From contig NZ_FMIB01000002.1 of assembly GCF_900091475.1 (NCBI RefSeq), forward strand, positions 3,596,001 through 3,660,000: a stretch of DNA of 64,000 nt, given 5' to 3'. A model generated the notes under the pieces. It was not told where the DNA came from and ran no database searches. It worked only from the letters and a program-made list of their open reading frames with translations. This stretch comes from Micromonospora chersina. Lineage in GTDB: Bacteria > Actinomycetota > Actinomycetes > Mycobacteriales > Micromonosporaceae. Both the position numbers and the translations under genes were made by a program. Numbering within the stretch: the first letter of the stretch is position 1; every line of letters starts with the position of its first letter. Below are positions 50,828-60,459 of the stretch, piece by piece.

Positions 50828-50835
<8 letters not shown>
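48988..50835 (+). CDS. korA: 2-oxoacid:ferredoxin oxidoreductase, alpha/gamma subunit (KorA)
   Basis: 615 residues, fused gamma-alpha. The gamma half has VVIRFAGDSGDGMQLTGDRFTSETA and PNFPAEIRAPAGTLPGVSSFQ. The alpha half has [47 protein letters not shown] (in pieces) and STGMPTKTEQADLNMALYGRHGE. It carries out CoA-dependent oxidation of 2-oxoglutarate with ferredoxin. GTG 48988 has GAGG ~9 nt before it. It overlaps korB by 8 nt. A leader ORF ends at its start. Confidence 0.9.
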
Positions 50836-51862
<1,027 letters not shown>

Positions 51863-51882
51863 CCCGTCCCTGACGACAGCCG

Positions 51883-51922
51883 AAAGGGCGGGCCGTTCCC
51901 CGAGGGGGACGGCCCGCCCTTT
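51883..51922. terminator. 19-bp hairpin with U-tract after korB
   Basis: AAAGGGCGGGCCGTTCCCC (51883-51901) pairs with 51904-51922 with one G:U, followed by TTCC. The A- and T-tracts on either side suit both strands, ending korB and the azoreductase-type gene. Confidence 0.85.
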
Positions 51923-51932
51923 TCCGATGGGC

Positions 51933-52580
51933 TCAGGCCGCGGCCGAGGCCGGCACCCACAGTTCGTCGATGGCCCGCTCGGCGGCGGCGAGGCTCTGCT
52001 CGTGCAGCGGGATCAGCTCGGTCATGGCCGGGTTGACCGGGGCGAGGGTCAGCTCGGCCGAGATGAAGCGCGGCTCCAGGCCGGTCATGGACAGGCCGTG
52101 CGGGAGCCAGGGCTCGGCGTGGTCCCAGCCCTCGCGCGGGGTGCCGGGGCCGTAGCCGCCGCCCCGGCTGCCCAGCACGATGAACTCGCGACCGCCGAGG
52201 AGGCCGGCGCCGGTGGCCGGGTCGTACGCGATGCCGGGCGCGATGAGGTGGTCGACCCAGGTCTTCACGCTGCTCGGCGCGCCGTAGTTGTAGAGCGGGA
52301 GGCCGAGCAGGATCGTGTCGGCCCGCCGCACCTCGTCCACCAGCCGCTCGCTGAGCTGCCAGGACTCGCGCTGCGCCGGGGTGTGCTGCTCGGCCGGCAC
52401 CATCCGGGCCAGGCCACCGGCCTCGTCCAGGTGCGGTAGCGGCTCCCGGCCGAGGTCGCGGTAGGTGACCGTGCCGCCTGGGTGGGCGGCGCGCCACGCG
52501 GCGGCGGCGCGGGCGGTGAGGCGCCGGCTGACCGAGTGCTCGCCCCGGATGCTCGAGTCGATGTACAACAGGTGTGCCAT
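51933..52580 (-). CDS. FMN-dependent NADH-azoreductase-like flavoprotein
   Basis: 215 residues, flavodoxin fold. LLYIDSSIRGEHSVSRRLTARAAAAWR is the phosphate-binding N-terminus, and LLGLPLYNYGAPSSVKTWVDHLIAPGIAYD is the FMN loop, then VLGSRGGGYGPGTPREGWDH. It matches AzoR/quinone reductases. It is divergent from a MarR regulator, a typical pair for quinone or electrophile stress. GGAGGG lies before ATG 52580. Confidence 0.85.
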   Translation of the reverse strand: MAHLLYIDSSIRGEHSVSRRLTARAAAAWRAAHPGGTVTYRDLGREPLPHLDEAGGLARMVPAEQHTPAQRESWQLSERLVDEVRRADTILLGLPLYNYGAPSSVKTWVDHLIAPGIAYDPATGAGLLGGREFIVLGSRGGGYGPGTPREGWDHAEPWLPHGLSMTGLEPRFISAELTLAPVNPAMTELIPLHEQSLAAAERAIDELWVPASAAA

Positions 52581-52651
52581 TTGGTTAACCCTCCACGGAT
52601 CGTTTGTGTAGCGCCAACCATTTATAGCAGGCCGATGTTCCACGCCGTGCG

Positions 52652-52657
52652 TAAACT
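52652..52657 (+). promoter_or_regulatory. -10 box of the leaderless MarR gene
   Basis: TAAACT lies 7 nt before ATG 52665. The gap to the azoreductase start also contains GGTTAACC (52583-52590) and AACCA repeats that could be MarR sites. Confidence 0.5.
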
Positions 52658-52664
52658 GGGTCAC

Positions 52665-53147
52665 ATGGCAGCCGTACCGGTCGAGGAGTCGGAGCACCGC
52701 TCCGGGCCCCTGCTCGACCACCTGGCCCGGCGGATGCGGCTCCGGTCGGAGTCGGTGCTGGCGCCCCTCGGGCTGCGCCCCCGGCACCTCGTCGCGCTCA
52801 CCGTGCTGCGGGACTCGGACGGCATCAGCCAGCAGGGGCTGGCCGGCACGCTCCAGATCGACGGCACGAACGTGGTCGGGCTGCTCAACGACCTGGAGGC
52901 GGAGGGGCTGGTCGAGCGGCGACGCTCACCCGAGGACCGCCGCCGGCACGTGGTGAGCCTCACCGGGGCGGGCACGAAGCGGCTCCGCGAGGCCGAGTGC
53001 GCCCTCGCCGCCGCCGAGGAGGAGGTGCTCGGCGCGCTGGAGCCGGCCGAGCGGGACACGCTCTACGAACTGCTCCGCCGGGCGACCAGCGGCCGCCCGA
53101 TCAACTGCGCCGAGGCGTCCGGGGACGAGCCGGACACCACCTGCTGA
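52665..53147 (+). CDS. MarR-family regulator
   Basis: 160 residues. The winged helix has SVLAPLGLRPRHLVALTVLRDSDGISQQGLAGTLQIDGTNVVGLLNDLEAEGLVERRRSPEDRRRHVVSLT (in pieces), with the D-x-R-R wing. Cys at 150 and 160 near the end could be redox sensors, which is unproven. ATG 52665 follows TAAACT by 7 nt; ATG 52635 is an alternative. It likely controls the divergent azoreductase. Confidence 0.85.
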   Translation: MAAVPVEESEHRSGPLLDHLARRMRLRSESVLAPLGLRPRHLVALTVLRDSDGISQQGLAGTLQIDGTNVVGLLNDLEAEGLVERRRSPEDRRRHVVSLTGAGTKRLREAECALAAAEEEVLGALEPAERDTLYELLRRATSGRPINCAEASGDEPDTTC

Positions 53148-53177
53148 CGCCGGGCAGCCGGCCGGCTCGGGGGAAGG

Positions 53178-54191
53178 TCAGACCGTCGCCGCGGACTGCG
53201 GCCGGTCGTCACGCACGTGGACCAGCATGTCGCCGGTCTCGATCACCGCGCCGGCCTTGTCGTTCAGCGTGACCACCTTGCCCCGGCGGACCAGGGCGAT
53301 GACCAGGGACTCCAACTCGCGGGGAGACCGGCCCACCTCGCTGCGCTCGGCGGAGCGCATGGCCAGCGCCATGCCCTGACCCGGGGTGAGCAGGTCCTCC
53401 ACCACGTCGATCAGCGGCGGGGCGGAGGTGGAGAGGCCGAGCAGCCGGCCGGCCGTCGCCGACGAGACGATCACGTGGTGCGCCCCGCTCTGCTTGAGCA
53501 GCGGCGCGTTCTCCGCCTCCCGGACCGCCGCGATGATCCGCACCTGGCCGGCGGTGAGCTGCCGGACGGTCAGCGCCACCAGCACCGAGGCGTCGTCACT
53601 GTCCGTCGCGATGATGACCGCCTTGGCGGTGCGGACGTGCGCCTCCTCCAGCACCGAGGAACGGGTCGCGGAGCCCTCGATGGCGACCAGCCCGGCCGAG
53701 GTGGCCTGCCGCAGCGCGGCGCCGCTCCGCTCGACCACCACGATCTTGGACTTGTCGAGGCCGTTCTCCAGCAGCGCGGAGACGGCGCTGCGGCCCTTGG
53801 TGCCGTAGCCGCAGATGATGACGTGGTCCTTCACGACTCTCCTCCACCGCGCCAGGCGACGGCCGGTCCGGTACTGCTCGGTCAGGACTTCCAGGGTGGT
53901 GCCGACCAGGATGATCAGGAAGAGCACCCGGGCGGGGGTGACGAACAGGACGTTCACCAGGCGCGCCGAGGCGGCGGCCGGGGTGATGTCGCCGTAGCCC
54001 GTGGTGGAGAGCGAGACCACCGCGTAGTAGAAGCAGTCGAGGAGGGTCAGGCCGTCCTCGTTCACGTCGCGGTAGCCGTCGCGGTCGATCCAGACCGCCG
54101 CCACCACGGCGAGGACCAGACCCAGGGCGGCGAGCAGGCGCAGACTCAGCGCGCTCAGCGGCCCCCGCCGTTGCGCGGGAAAATGGATCAC
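53178..54191 (-). CDS. two-helix potassium-channel protein with RCK domain
   Basis: 337 residues. Helix 1 (LRLLAALGLVLAVVAAVWI) is followed by a pore loop with STTGYGDIT (the GYG filter near residue 65) and a second helix (VLFLIILVGTTLEVL). A Rossmann RCK/TrkA-N domain (VKDHVIICGYGTKG) and a TrkA-C-like end follow. It probably conducts or gates K+. GTG 54191 overlaps an 11-codon leader ORF by 4 nt (GTGA). Confidence 0.85.
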   Translation of the reverse strand: MIHFPAQRRGPLSALSLRLLAALGLVLAVVAAVWIDRDGYRDVNEDGLTLLDCFYYAVVSLSTTGYGDITPAAASARLVNVLFVTPARVLFLIILVGTTLEVLTEQYRTGRRLARWRRVVKDHVIICGYGTKGRSAVSALLENGLDKSKIVVVERSGAALRQATSAGLVAIEGSATRSSVLEEAHVRTAKAVIIATDSDDASVLVALTVRQLTAGQVRIIAAVREAENAPLLKQSGAHHVIVSSATAGRLLGLSTSAPPLIDVVEDLLTPGQGMALAMRSAERSEVGRSPRELESLVIALVRRGKVVTLNDKAGAVIETGDMLVHVRDDRPQSAATV

Positions 54192-54223
54192 CGTCGGCCC
54201 TGCTCCGCCACCGTCGCCTGCAC
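54188..54223 (-). CDS. 11-codon leader ORF of the channel gene
   Basis: GTG 54223 lies 6 nt after TATGTT (54235-54230, minus strand). The peptide VQATVAEQGRR ends in TGA 54190-54188, which overlaps the channel GTG by 4 nt. It looks leaderless and may reinitiate into the channel gene. Confidence 0.45.
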   Translation of the reverse strand: MQATVAEQGRR

Positions 54224-54373
54224 GCCCACAACATAGCGGGTACGCCGGGATCCGGCCTGCCGGGGCGACGATCACCCGGGCGGGTGCACCACAGGTAAGG
54301 ATCTCGTCACATCCATCGCCGTCGTGGCGGGTGAGACTCGGGGAATCGACAGTCCTGAGGAGGGAGAACCCGG

Positions 54374-55558
54374 ATGCGGACACGTACGGCACTGGCCACG
54401 GGGGGCGTGGCGCTCGGGATGCTGCTGGCCGGCGCGGCACCGGCGGTGGCGAGCCGTCCGGACGACCGGCCGACGCCCCGGCGGACCGAGGCGACCCGGA
54501 CACCCCGGCCGAAGCCCACCGCCTCACCATCGCCGACCAGCACACCGCCACCGACCACCGCCCCGTCGCCGACCGGCACGCCCTCCCCGACGGGCTCACC
54601 GACCGCCACCACACCGGCACCGATGCCGACGGCGGATCGGAGCGTCGTCGTGCTGCCGTCGCTCGACGGCCTCAGCACCTCGGCGTCCGACGTCAACGGG
54701 CAGGGGGTGGTGGTCGGGTCGGCCCAGCTGGCCAGCGGCTACTGGCACGCGGTGCGCTGGGTGGACGGCGGAATCGAGGACCTGGGCACCCTGGGCGGGC
54801 TGAACAGCCAGGCCGAGGCCATCGACGAGCAGGGCCGCATCGTGGGCACCAGCCAGGACGCCACGGGCGCGAGTCACGCGGTCGCCTGGGTGGACGGGAA
54901 GATCCAGGACCTCGGCCTCACCGGCGGGATCTTCTCCATCGCGTACGACACGGCCGGCGACCGGGTGGTCGGCGTCTACAACGTCACCGACAGCTTCTCC
55001 GGCCGCCGGGCCTTCGTCCGTACCGGCGACACGGAGGTCACCATCGACGTGCCGCCGGGAGCGAGCGCGACCGCCGTGAACGAGGCGGGGACGGTCGCGG
55101 GCACCTACGGCTGGCAGGACTGGGACGATCCGGCGCCCGACGACTACCAGGCGTTCGTCTGGCGGGACGGGGTGACCCGACCACTCGGCACCCTGGGTGG
55201 GGCCACCAGCACGGCGAACGGCATCAACGACCTCGGCCAGGTGGTCGGCACCAGTTGGACCGCCGACGGTGTGTTCGCCGCCTTCTTCTGGGACGGCTCG
55301 GCGATGCGCCGGCTGGCCACCACCGCCGTCTCCCCCACCGCCCAGGCTGTCAACGACGCGGGCCTGGTGATCGGGACCGAGGGCCACGGCGACCGGGCGA
55401 TGATCTGGCCCGACCCGTCGGCGAGCTCGCAACTGCTTCCGTTGCCGAGCGACGCGGTGGGCAGCCGGGCGATAAACGTGAACGACCAGGGCGTGATCGT
55501 CGGCCAGGTGGACTACCTCTCGCCGAGCTGGCACGGCCGGGCGGTGGTCTGGCGCTGA
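54374..55558 (+). CDS. secreted HAF-repeat beta-propeller protein
   Basis: 394 residues. Signal peptide MRTRTALATGGVALGMLLAG, ending AVA|S near residue 26; a ~60-residue Thr/Pro/Ser linker follows. Then there are repeated HAF-type blades (GIEDLGTLGGLNSQAEAIDEQGRIVG; GVTRPLGTLGGATSTANGINDLGQVVG; and similar). HAF-repeat proteins are extracellular and of unknown function. GGAGGGAG precedes ATG 54374. It is monocistronic. Confidence 0.8.
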   Translation: MRTRTALATGGVALGMLLAGAAPAVASRPDDRPTPRRTEATRTPRPKPTASPSPTSTPPPTTAPSPTGTPSPTGSPTATTPAPMPTADRSVVVLPSLDGLSTSASDVNGQGVVVGSAQLASGYWHAVRWVDGGIEDLGTLGGLNSQAEAIDEQGRIVGTSQDATGASHAVAWVDGKIQDLGLTGGIFSIAYDTAGDRVVGVYNVTDSFSGRRAFVRTGDTEVTIDVPPGASATAVNEAGTVAGTYGWQDWDDPAPDDYQAFVWRDGVTRPLGTLGGATSTANGINDLGQVVGTSWTADGVFAAFFWDGSAMRRLATTAVSPTAQAVNDAGLVIGTEGHGDRAMIWPDPSASSQLLPLPSDAVGSRAINVNDQGVIVGQVDYLSPSWHGRAVVWR

Positions 55559-55667
55559 GCCCGGAGGGGCCCGGTCGGCGGCACGGGGGCCGACCGGGCC
55601 GGTCTCCGTCGCCGGGACGGGGCATGATGGGGACGTCCGAGGGGACGACGACCGCGAGGAGGCCCGC

Positions 55668-56240
55668 ATGTCGTTGCTGCGACGGGTGATCGGCGGGGTG
55701 CTCCGCCGCGTACGCCTGCGTCAGGGCCGCACCCTGCGCGAGGTGGCGCTGGCCGCCGGCGTCTCCCTGCCCTACCTCTCCGAGGTGGAACGCGGCCGCA
55801 AGGAGGCCTCCTCCGAGGTGCTGGCGGCGATCTGCCGCGCCCTCGGGATCCATTTGTCCGACCTTCTCGAAGAGGCCCGCGACGAGCTGCGCCGGGTCGA
55901 GCGGCGGGCGCCGGTGGCCTCCGGGGTGACGCTGGCCCGGCTCGACCGGGTGCCGGCCACCCGGACCGGGCCGCAGCTCCGGGTCGGCGGGCCGCGGCTG
56001 CACGCCACCCGGCGGCCGGTCGCACCGACCCCGCTGCTCGGCGGGACGCTGCGGCTGCCGGGCGCCGCGCCCGCACCGGTCGGCCCGGACCTCGGTTACG
56101 CCTCCCCCACCGTGTTCGGCACCGGCACCCGCATCTGGCTGATCCCCTCCGTGCCGGCCGCCCGCCACCGTCCGCGTACCTCCGTCACGCTGGCCCGGCG
56201 GCAGGCCCGGGCCGGCCGGCGGAGGCTGGCCGCCGCGTAG
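55668..56240 (+). CDS. XRE-family regulator, ClgR/PopR-like
   Basis: 190 residues. The first ~70 residues are an XRE HTH (RRVRLRQGRTLREVALAAGVSLPYLSEVERGRKEASSEVLAAICRALGIHLSDLL, in pieces), as in ClgR. The rest is Arg/Pro-rich and variable. It is followed by clpP after 136 nt, the layout of Clp-protease regulators of actinomycetes (ClgR activates clpP1P2; PopR governs clpP3P4 in Streptomyces). It may regulate this clpP. GAGGAGG precedes ATG 55668. Confidence 0.75.
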   Translation: MSLLRRVIGGVLRRVRLRQGRTLREVALAAGVSLPYLSEVERGRKEASSEVLAAICRALGIHLSDLLEEARDELRRVERRAPVASGVTLARLDRVPATRTGPQLRVGGPRLHATRRPVAPTPLLGGTLRLPGAAPAPVGPDLGYASPTVFGTGTRIWLIPSVPAARHRPRTSVTLARRQARAGRRRLAAA

Positions 56241-56376
56241 GCCCGCCTGGTTCTGCCCACGGCGGATCTGCCCGGGGCAGAAACGCTGGGCCGCGGGGTG
56301 CCGCCCGCCGGAGGCTGGAGACCGCCGGTTGCCGGGCGGTCCCTCGCCCACCGGCGGCACGGAGGGTGGTCAGGTC

Positions 56377-56970
56377 ATGGGATACGGCATCTGGATGCTG
56401 GACGAGGGGCAGCCGACCCTCGGCGACCGGGTCTTCGAGCGGCTGCTCAAGGAGCGGATCATCTTCCTCGGCACCGAGGTCACCGACGCCTCGGCCAACC
56501 AGATCTGCGCGCAGATCCTGCTGCTGGCCGCCGAGGACCCGGAGCGGGACATCTTCCTCTACATCAACTCGCCCGGCGGCTCGGTCAGCGCCGGGATGGC
56601 CGTCTACGACACCATGCGGTACGTCAAGAACGACGTGGCGACGCTGGCCCTCGGCATGGCCGGCTCGATGGGGCAGTTCCTGCTCTGCGCGGGCGCGGCG
56701 GGGAAGCGGTTCGCGCTGCCGCACTCGCGGGTGATGATGCACCAGCCGTCCGGCGGGATGGGCGGCACGGCCGCCGACATCACCATCCAGGCGGAGAACA
56801 TGCTGCACGTGAAGCGCACCATGCAGGAGCTGATCGCCCGGCACAGCGGGCACACGCTGGACGAGATCCAGCGCGACTGGGACCGGGACCGGTGGTTCAC
56901 CGCCGAGCAGGCCCGCGACTACGGCCTGATCGACCAGGTGGTCACCCGGGCGGAGCAGCTGCCGGGCTGA
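56377..56970 (+). CDS. clpP: ATP-dependent Clp protease proteolytic subunit
   Basis: 197 residues. Ser97 (GMAGSMGQ), His122 (MMHQPSGG) and Asp171 (DRDRWF) form the triad, with the numbering of E. coli mature ClpP. LYINSPGGSVSAGMAVYDTM is the oxyanion strand. There is no long propeptide. It is a lone copy, not a clpP1P2 pair, without clpX nearby, beside an XRE regulator. ATG 56377 is chosen; GGAGGG lies ~12 nt upstream. Confidence 0.9.
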   Translation: MGYGIWMLDEGQPTLGDRVFERLLKERIIFLGTEVTDASANQICAQILLLAAEDPERDIFLYINSPGGSVSAGMAVYDTMRYVKNDVATLALGMAGSMGQFLLCAGAAGKRFALPHSRVMMHQPSGGMGGTAADITIQAENMLHVKRTMQELIARHSGHTLDEIQRDWDRDRWFTAEQARDYGLIDQVVTRAEQLPG

Positions 56971-56988
56971 GGTGCGGCCGTGAACGGG

Positions 56989-57018
56989 GGCGGCCGGCGG
57001 GTGATCCCGCCGGCCGCC
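56989..57018. terminator. 13-bp hairpin after clpP
   Basis: Perfect arms 56989-57001 and 57006-57018 surround a TGAT loop, between the convergent clpP and the protease gene. Confidence 0.8.
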
Positions 57019-57032
57019 GGTCGTGCGTCGGC

Positions 57033-57911
57033 TCAGGGCAGGTCGACGAACTCGTCGAGGAAGTCCCGCGCGGTCGGGGCGTCCAGCCGGTACGCCACGT
57101 TCGTGGCGTAGCAGGGGCCGTCGCCGGTGATGGTGGTGGCGGCCAGCACCCGCCGGCCGTCGAGGGTGACGAAGTTCGGGCCGCCGGAGTCGCCGTAGCA
57201 GGCGCCGCCGTAGCCGCGGCTCTCGTTCATGGCCAGCCGCACCCAGGTCTTGTTGAGGGCGTCGAAGCCGACCTCGGCCTTGTTGCGGACACCGCCGCCG
57301 GGATGGGTCTGCCCGCCCGGCCCGCGTGTGGCCTCCTCGGTGCCGTAGCCGGCGACCACCCAGGTCGCGGCGTCCAGCGCGCGGGAGCCCAGCGCGTCGA
57401 GCTGGCCGGCGGCGGGCAGCGTCGCCGGGGTGAACGGCCACCGCTTCGCCAGCTCGGCGGCCTGGCCGTCGGAGAACTCGATGACCGCGATGTCGTGCGC
57501 GTCGGCGGAGTTGCCGGGGTAGTCCGGACTGGTGTGCTCGGTGCCCTCGACGCCGACCGCGGCGGCGGTCTGCGCCGGGGTCAGCCCCGCGGCCTTGGCC
57601 GCGTCGAGCGCGCCCTGCACGTCCTGGGCCAGCGAGACGTAGAAGCGCACGCCGGGCGACCAGTCGGTGGTGCAGTGCGCGGCGGTGAGGAAGGTGTTCC
57701 GGTCGACCATCGTGCCGGAGCAGTACCAGTCGATGGTCTCCGAGACACCGTCGCCGTCGCGGTCCCAGAGGGCCAGCATGGCACCGACCTCGGTGCGCTC
57801 CGGCGCGGGCTGGGCGTTGTAGGTGTTGATGGCCGATGCCGGCGCGGCGCCGGCCAGGACCGCCGCGACGGCCGCGGTGGTCAGGGAGGCGAGAAGTGCG
57901 GAACGACGCAA
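57033..57911 (-). CDS. secreted trypsin-like serine protease
   Basis: 292 residues. Signal peptide RRSALLASLTTAAVAAVLAG, ending ASA|I near residue 27. Triad His79 (TAAHC), Asp140 (AHDIAVIE) and Ser242 (CYGDSGGP). Only a few Cys are present. It starts at TTG 57911, supported by GGAGGA 6 nt upstream. Probably secreted and self-standing, with no inhibitor gene nearby. Confidence 0.85.
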   Translation of the reverse strand: MRRSALLASLTTAAVAAVLAGAAPASAINTYNAQPAPERTEVGAMLALWDRDGDGVSETIDWYCSGTMVDRNTFLTAAHCTTDWSPGVRFYVSLAQDVQGALDAAKAAGLTPAQTAAAVGVEGTEHTSPDYPGNSADAHDIAVIEFSDGQAAELAKRWPFTPATLPAAGQLDALGSRALDAATWVVAGYGTEEATRGPGGQTHPGGGVRNKAEVGFDALNKTWVRLAMNESRGYGGACYGDSGGPNFVTLDGRRVLAATTITGDGPCYATNVAYRLDAPTARDFLDEFVDLP

Positions 57912-58118
57912 AGAGTCCTCCGGTGCAGGATCTGGTGGCGGGACCAGGCGGCGGCCGGTGCCGGACGCGCCCCCTCGATCGCGTCCGTCACCCCCTCACG
58001 GGTGGCCGCGATGCCGCCGGTCCTCGATGTACGCGAGCCTATGACCGGCATTCCCGCCGCGCACGGGATGACGGGTGCAGCGTGTTCGGGCGAATTCTTG
58101 TTACACCTCGGGGGTCAC
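57912..58118. other. spacer upstream of the protease gene, no gene seen
   Basis: About 200 nt of GC-rich DNA with an AT-richer patch at 58088-58107 (GCGAATTCTTGTTACACC). It is the promoter region of the protease and lies below the terminator of the beta-helix gene. Nothing coding is seen. Confidence 0.5.
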
Positions 58119-58150
58119 CCCCGGCCGACCGCGTGCACGGCCGGCCGGGG
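58119..58150 (-). terminator. 13-bp hairpin after the beta-helix gene
   Basis: CCCCGGCCGACCG (58119-58131) pairs with 58138-58150 with one A:C mismatch, around CGTGCA. It lies just downstream of the gene that ends at 58165. Confidence 0.65.
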
Positions 58151-58164
58151 TCCTGGTCGGCGGA

Positions 58165-59961
58165 TCAGGGGTAGCTGACCACCGGGCTGGTGCCGTACGA
58201 GCCGACGACCGGGGTGCCGGCCTCGTTGACGGTGCGCTCGATGCCGCCGCTGCCGTCCAGGAAGACGGTGATGGCGTCGTGGAACCGCACGCCGGCCCGG
58301 CGCGGCGCCTCGATGGCCCGGTCGCAGCGGATGTCCACCTTCTGGTTGAAGTACGAGTAGACCCCCAGCCCCCACGCCTCGTGCTCGCGCACGTGGTCGG
58401 CGACCTTGTACGAGGCCCAGCCGTTGCCGGTCGGGCTGCGCCAGGCCGCCTGGCTCGGCGGGTCGTAGGGCAGCTCGCTCTGGTAGAAGACGGTCCGGCC
58501 GCGCTCGCCGTTCCAGATCGTCTGCCAGCGCTGGTAGTGCTCGACGAAGAGCCCGTACGCGGTCACGTCGTCCCCGTTGACCACCACTCCGGTGTCGGCC
58601 GTGTTGACGGTCCACCCGATGGTGCCGGGCTTGCCGTGGTCGCCGCGCCACGCCCAGATGTTGTCGATGAGGGTGTGCCGGCTGTTCACCACCAGGCTGG
58701 TCACCGCCCGGCCCGCGTACGGACCGCCGATGCGGAAGAAGACGTCCTGGAGCGAGATCGGGTCGGTGGCGTGCGACCGGTGGCTGTTGCGCTTGCCGAC
58801 CTCGACGAGCACCTCCGACTCGACCGGCCCGGCGTCGACAAGCACCCCGGCGATCCGGACGCCGTCGACGTCCTCGATCCGCAGGGCGGCGTCGCCGGTG
58901 GTCGGTGCGAGGCTGGGCATGCCGAGGCCGAGCACGACGGTGTCCGGGTGCTTGACCCGCAGCGCCCGGTCCAGGTGGTAGACGCCCGGGGTGAGCAGCA
59001 GGTGCCGGCCCGGCCGGGAGAGCTCCTGGTTGATCCGCCTGGCCGAGTCGGTGGGCTTGGCGATGAAGAAGTCGGAAAGCGGCAGCGACGGCACCGGCGG
59101 GGCGCCGACGCCCCAGGTGGTGCCGGCGGTGTCGCGGCGCAGCCGGGGCACGGCCACCCGCCAGCAGCCCTCGCCGTCCACGAAGAGGTACGGCTTCTCC
59201 CGGGTCACCGGGCTGGTCGCCAGCGTGGTGTACGGCGGGTTCGGGAAGCCCTGCGCGGGTGCGCCGACGACACCGGAGAAGACCTGGTTCCAGACCCCGT
59301 TGGTCCAGTCGCCGCCGAGTTCGCTGTCCCGGGTCAGCCACTGCTGCTGGGAGCCGTTGATGGTGATGCCGTCCACCTTGGAGTCGGCGATGTAGCCGCC
59401 GCTGGAGTAGCCGCCGTTGCCGGGCTCCAGCCAGAGGATGCCCTTGATGTGTACGCGGCGCATCGGGGACGCCTGGGAGACCGCCCACTGGTTCGACCAG
59501 TCGGTCGGGCTGACGGCGAGGTTCTCCGCCGAGCGCCAGAAGTTGGTGAGCGCGGAGATGCCGGCCTGGGAGTTCGGGTCGGGCTGGCCGATCACCCGCA
59601 CCGCGCCGTGGATCTCCACGTCGTCGGGGTGCGCGCCGAGGCCGGCCACTGTGGTGTAGTAGCCGAGCCGGGCGTTCACCTCGTACCGGCCGGGCTTGAA
59701 CAGCACGGCGTACCTGTCGAAGCCCATCTCATTGTGCTCCTGGGCGGCGAACAGCCGGTCCAGGGTGGACTGGATCTCCTCGACGGGAGTGGCCGGGTCG
59801 TACACGAAGACGTTGGGGCCGAAGTCGGGCTCGGCGGCGGTGTCGTCGCCGGCCGGGGACGCGGCGGCGGACGTGGCCGGAAGCCCGAGGGCGGTGACCG
59901 ACGCCGCCGAGGCGGCGGTGAGGGCGAGGAAGCGGCGGCGGGAGGGGTCGAGTGGTCTCAT
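58165..59961 (-). CDS. Tat-exported right-handed beta-helix protein
   Basis: 598 residues. SRRRFLALTAASAASVTALG is a twin-arginine signal (Arg7-Arg8-Arg9-Phe). The mature part has VFVYDPATPVEEIQSTLDRLFAAQE and repeated helix-like turns (VHIKGILWLEP, GYIADSKVDGITINGS, VTSLVVNSRHTLIDNIWAW). It resembles pectate-lyase-like proteins often mis-called adenylyl cyclase. The substrate is unknown, probably a polysaccharide. A hairpin lies at its 3' end. Confidence 0.75.
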   Translation of the reverse strand: MRPLDPSRRRFLALTAASAASVTALGLPATSAAASPAGDDTAAEPDFGPNVFVYDPATPVEEIQSTLDRLFAAQEHNEMGFDRYAVLFKPGRYEVNARLGYYTTVAGLGAHPDDVEIHGAVRVIGQPDPNSQAGISALTNFWRSAENLAVSPTDWSNQWAVSQASPMRRVHIKGILWLEPGNGGYSSGGYIADSKVDGITINGSQQQWLTRDSELGGDWTNGVWNQVFSGVVGAPAQGFPNPPYTTLATSPVTREKPYLFVDGEGCWRVAVPRLRRDTAGTTWGVGAPPVPSLPLSDFFIAKPTDSARRINQELSRPGRHLLLTPGVYHLDRALRVKHPDTVVLGLGMPSLAPTTGDAALRIEDVDGVRIAGVLVDAGPVESEVLVEVGKRNSHRSHATDPISLQDVFFRIGGPYAGRAVTSLVVNSRHTLIDNIWAWRGDHGKPGTIGWTVNTADTGVVVNGDDVTAYGLFVEHYQRWQTIWNGERGRTVFYQSELPYDPPSQAAWRSPTGNGWASYKVADHVREHEAWGLGVYSYFNQKVDIRCDRAIEAPRRAGVRFHDAITVFLDGSGGIERTVNEAGTPVVGSYGTSPVVSYP

Positions 59962-60055
59962 CTGCCTGCCTGTTCGGTGATGGGGTACGGAGAGCGCTCT
60001 CTGGGCGTTCCTACCGCATCGACACCGATCCCGCCAGACTCGGCCGGTTCCGGAA

Positions 60056-60412
60056 CTAGCCCCGGGCGTCGTACCGGGCGCGGGCGGCCTCGACCTCGAC
60101 GAGGTGGGTGGTGGCCCACGCCTCCAGGCCGGCCACCAGGTCCAGGAGGCTGCGGCCGAGATCGGTGAGGGCGTAGTCCACCCGGGGCGGCACGCTGGCG
60201 TGCACCGTGCGGGTGACGATGCCGTCCCGTTCCAGGCCGCGCAGGGTCTGGGTGAGCATCTTCTGGCTGATCCCGTCGACCCGCTCGGCCAGCTCGCCGT
60301 AGCGCTTGTCGCCGCCGGCGAGGGTGAGCACGATCAGCACGCTCCACCGGTCGCCGATCCGGTCGAGGACCTTCCGGCTGCCGCAGTTCCGGTTGAACGG
60401 GTCGGCCTGCAT
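60056..60412 (-). CDS. HxlR-family regulator
   Basis: 118 residues. RNCGSRKVLDRIGDRWSVLIVLTLAGGDKRYGELAERVDGISQKMLTQTLRGLERDGIVTR (in pieces) is the HxlR winged helix. Cys10 is in the position of the redox Cys of YodB/HypR-type members. It is divergent from the NmrA-like gene, with a CCAACGGGAA/TTCCCGTTGG repeat between. It probably responds to quinones or aldehydes. Confidence 0.85.
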   Translation of the reverse strand: MQADPFNRNCGSRKVLDRIGDRWSVLIVLTLAGGDKRYGELAERVDGISQKMLTQTLRGLERDGIVTRTVHASVPPRVDYALTDLGRSLLDLVAGLEAWATTHLVEVEAARARYDARG

Positions 60413-60459
60413 GTCGTCACTCTCTTTCAGTGCGTACCGAACTTCAAGGTGCCTACTCT

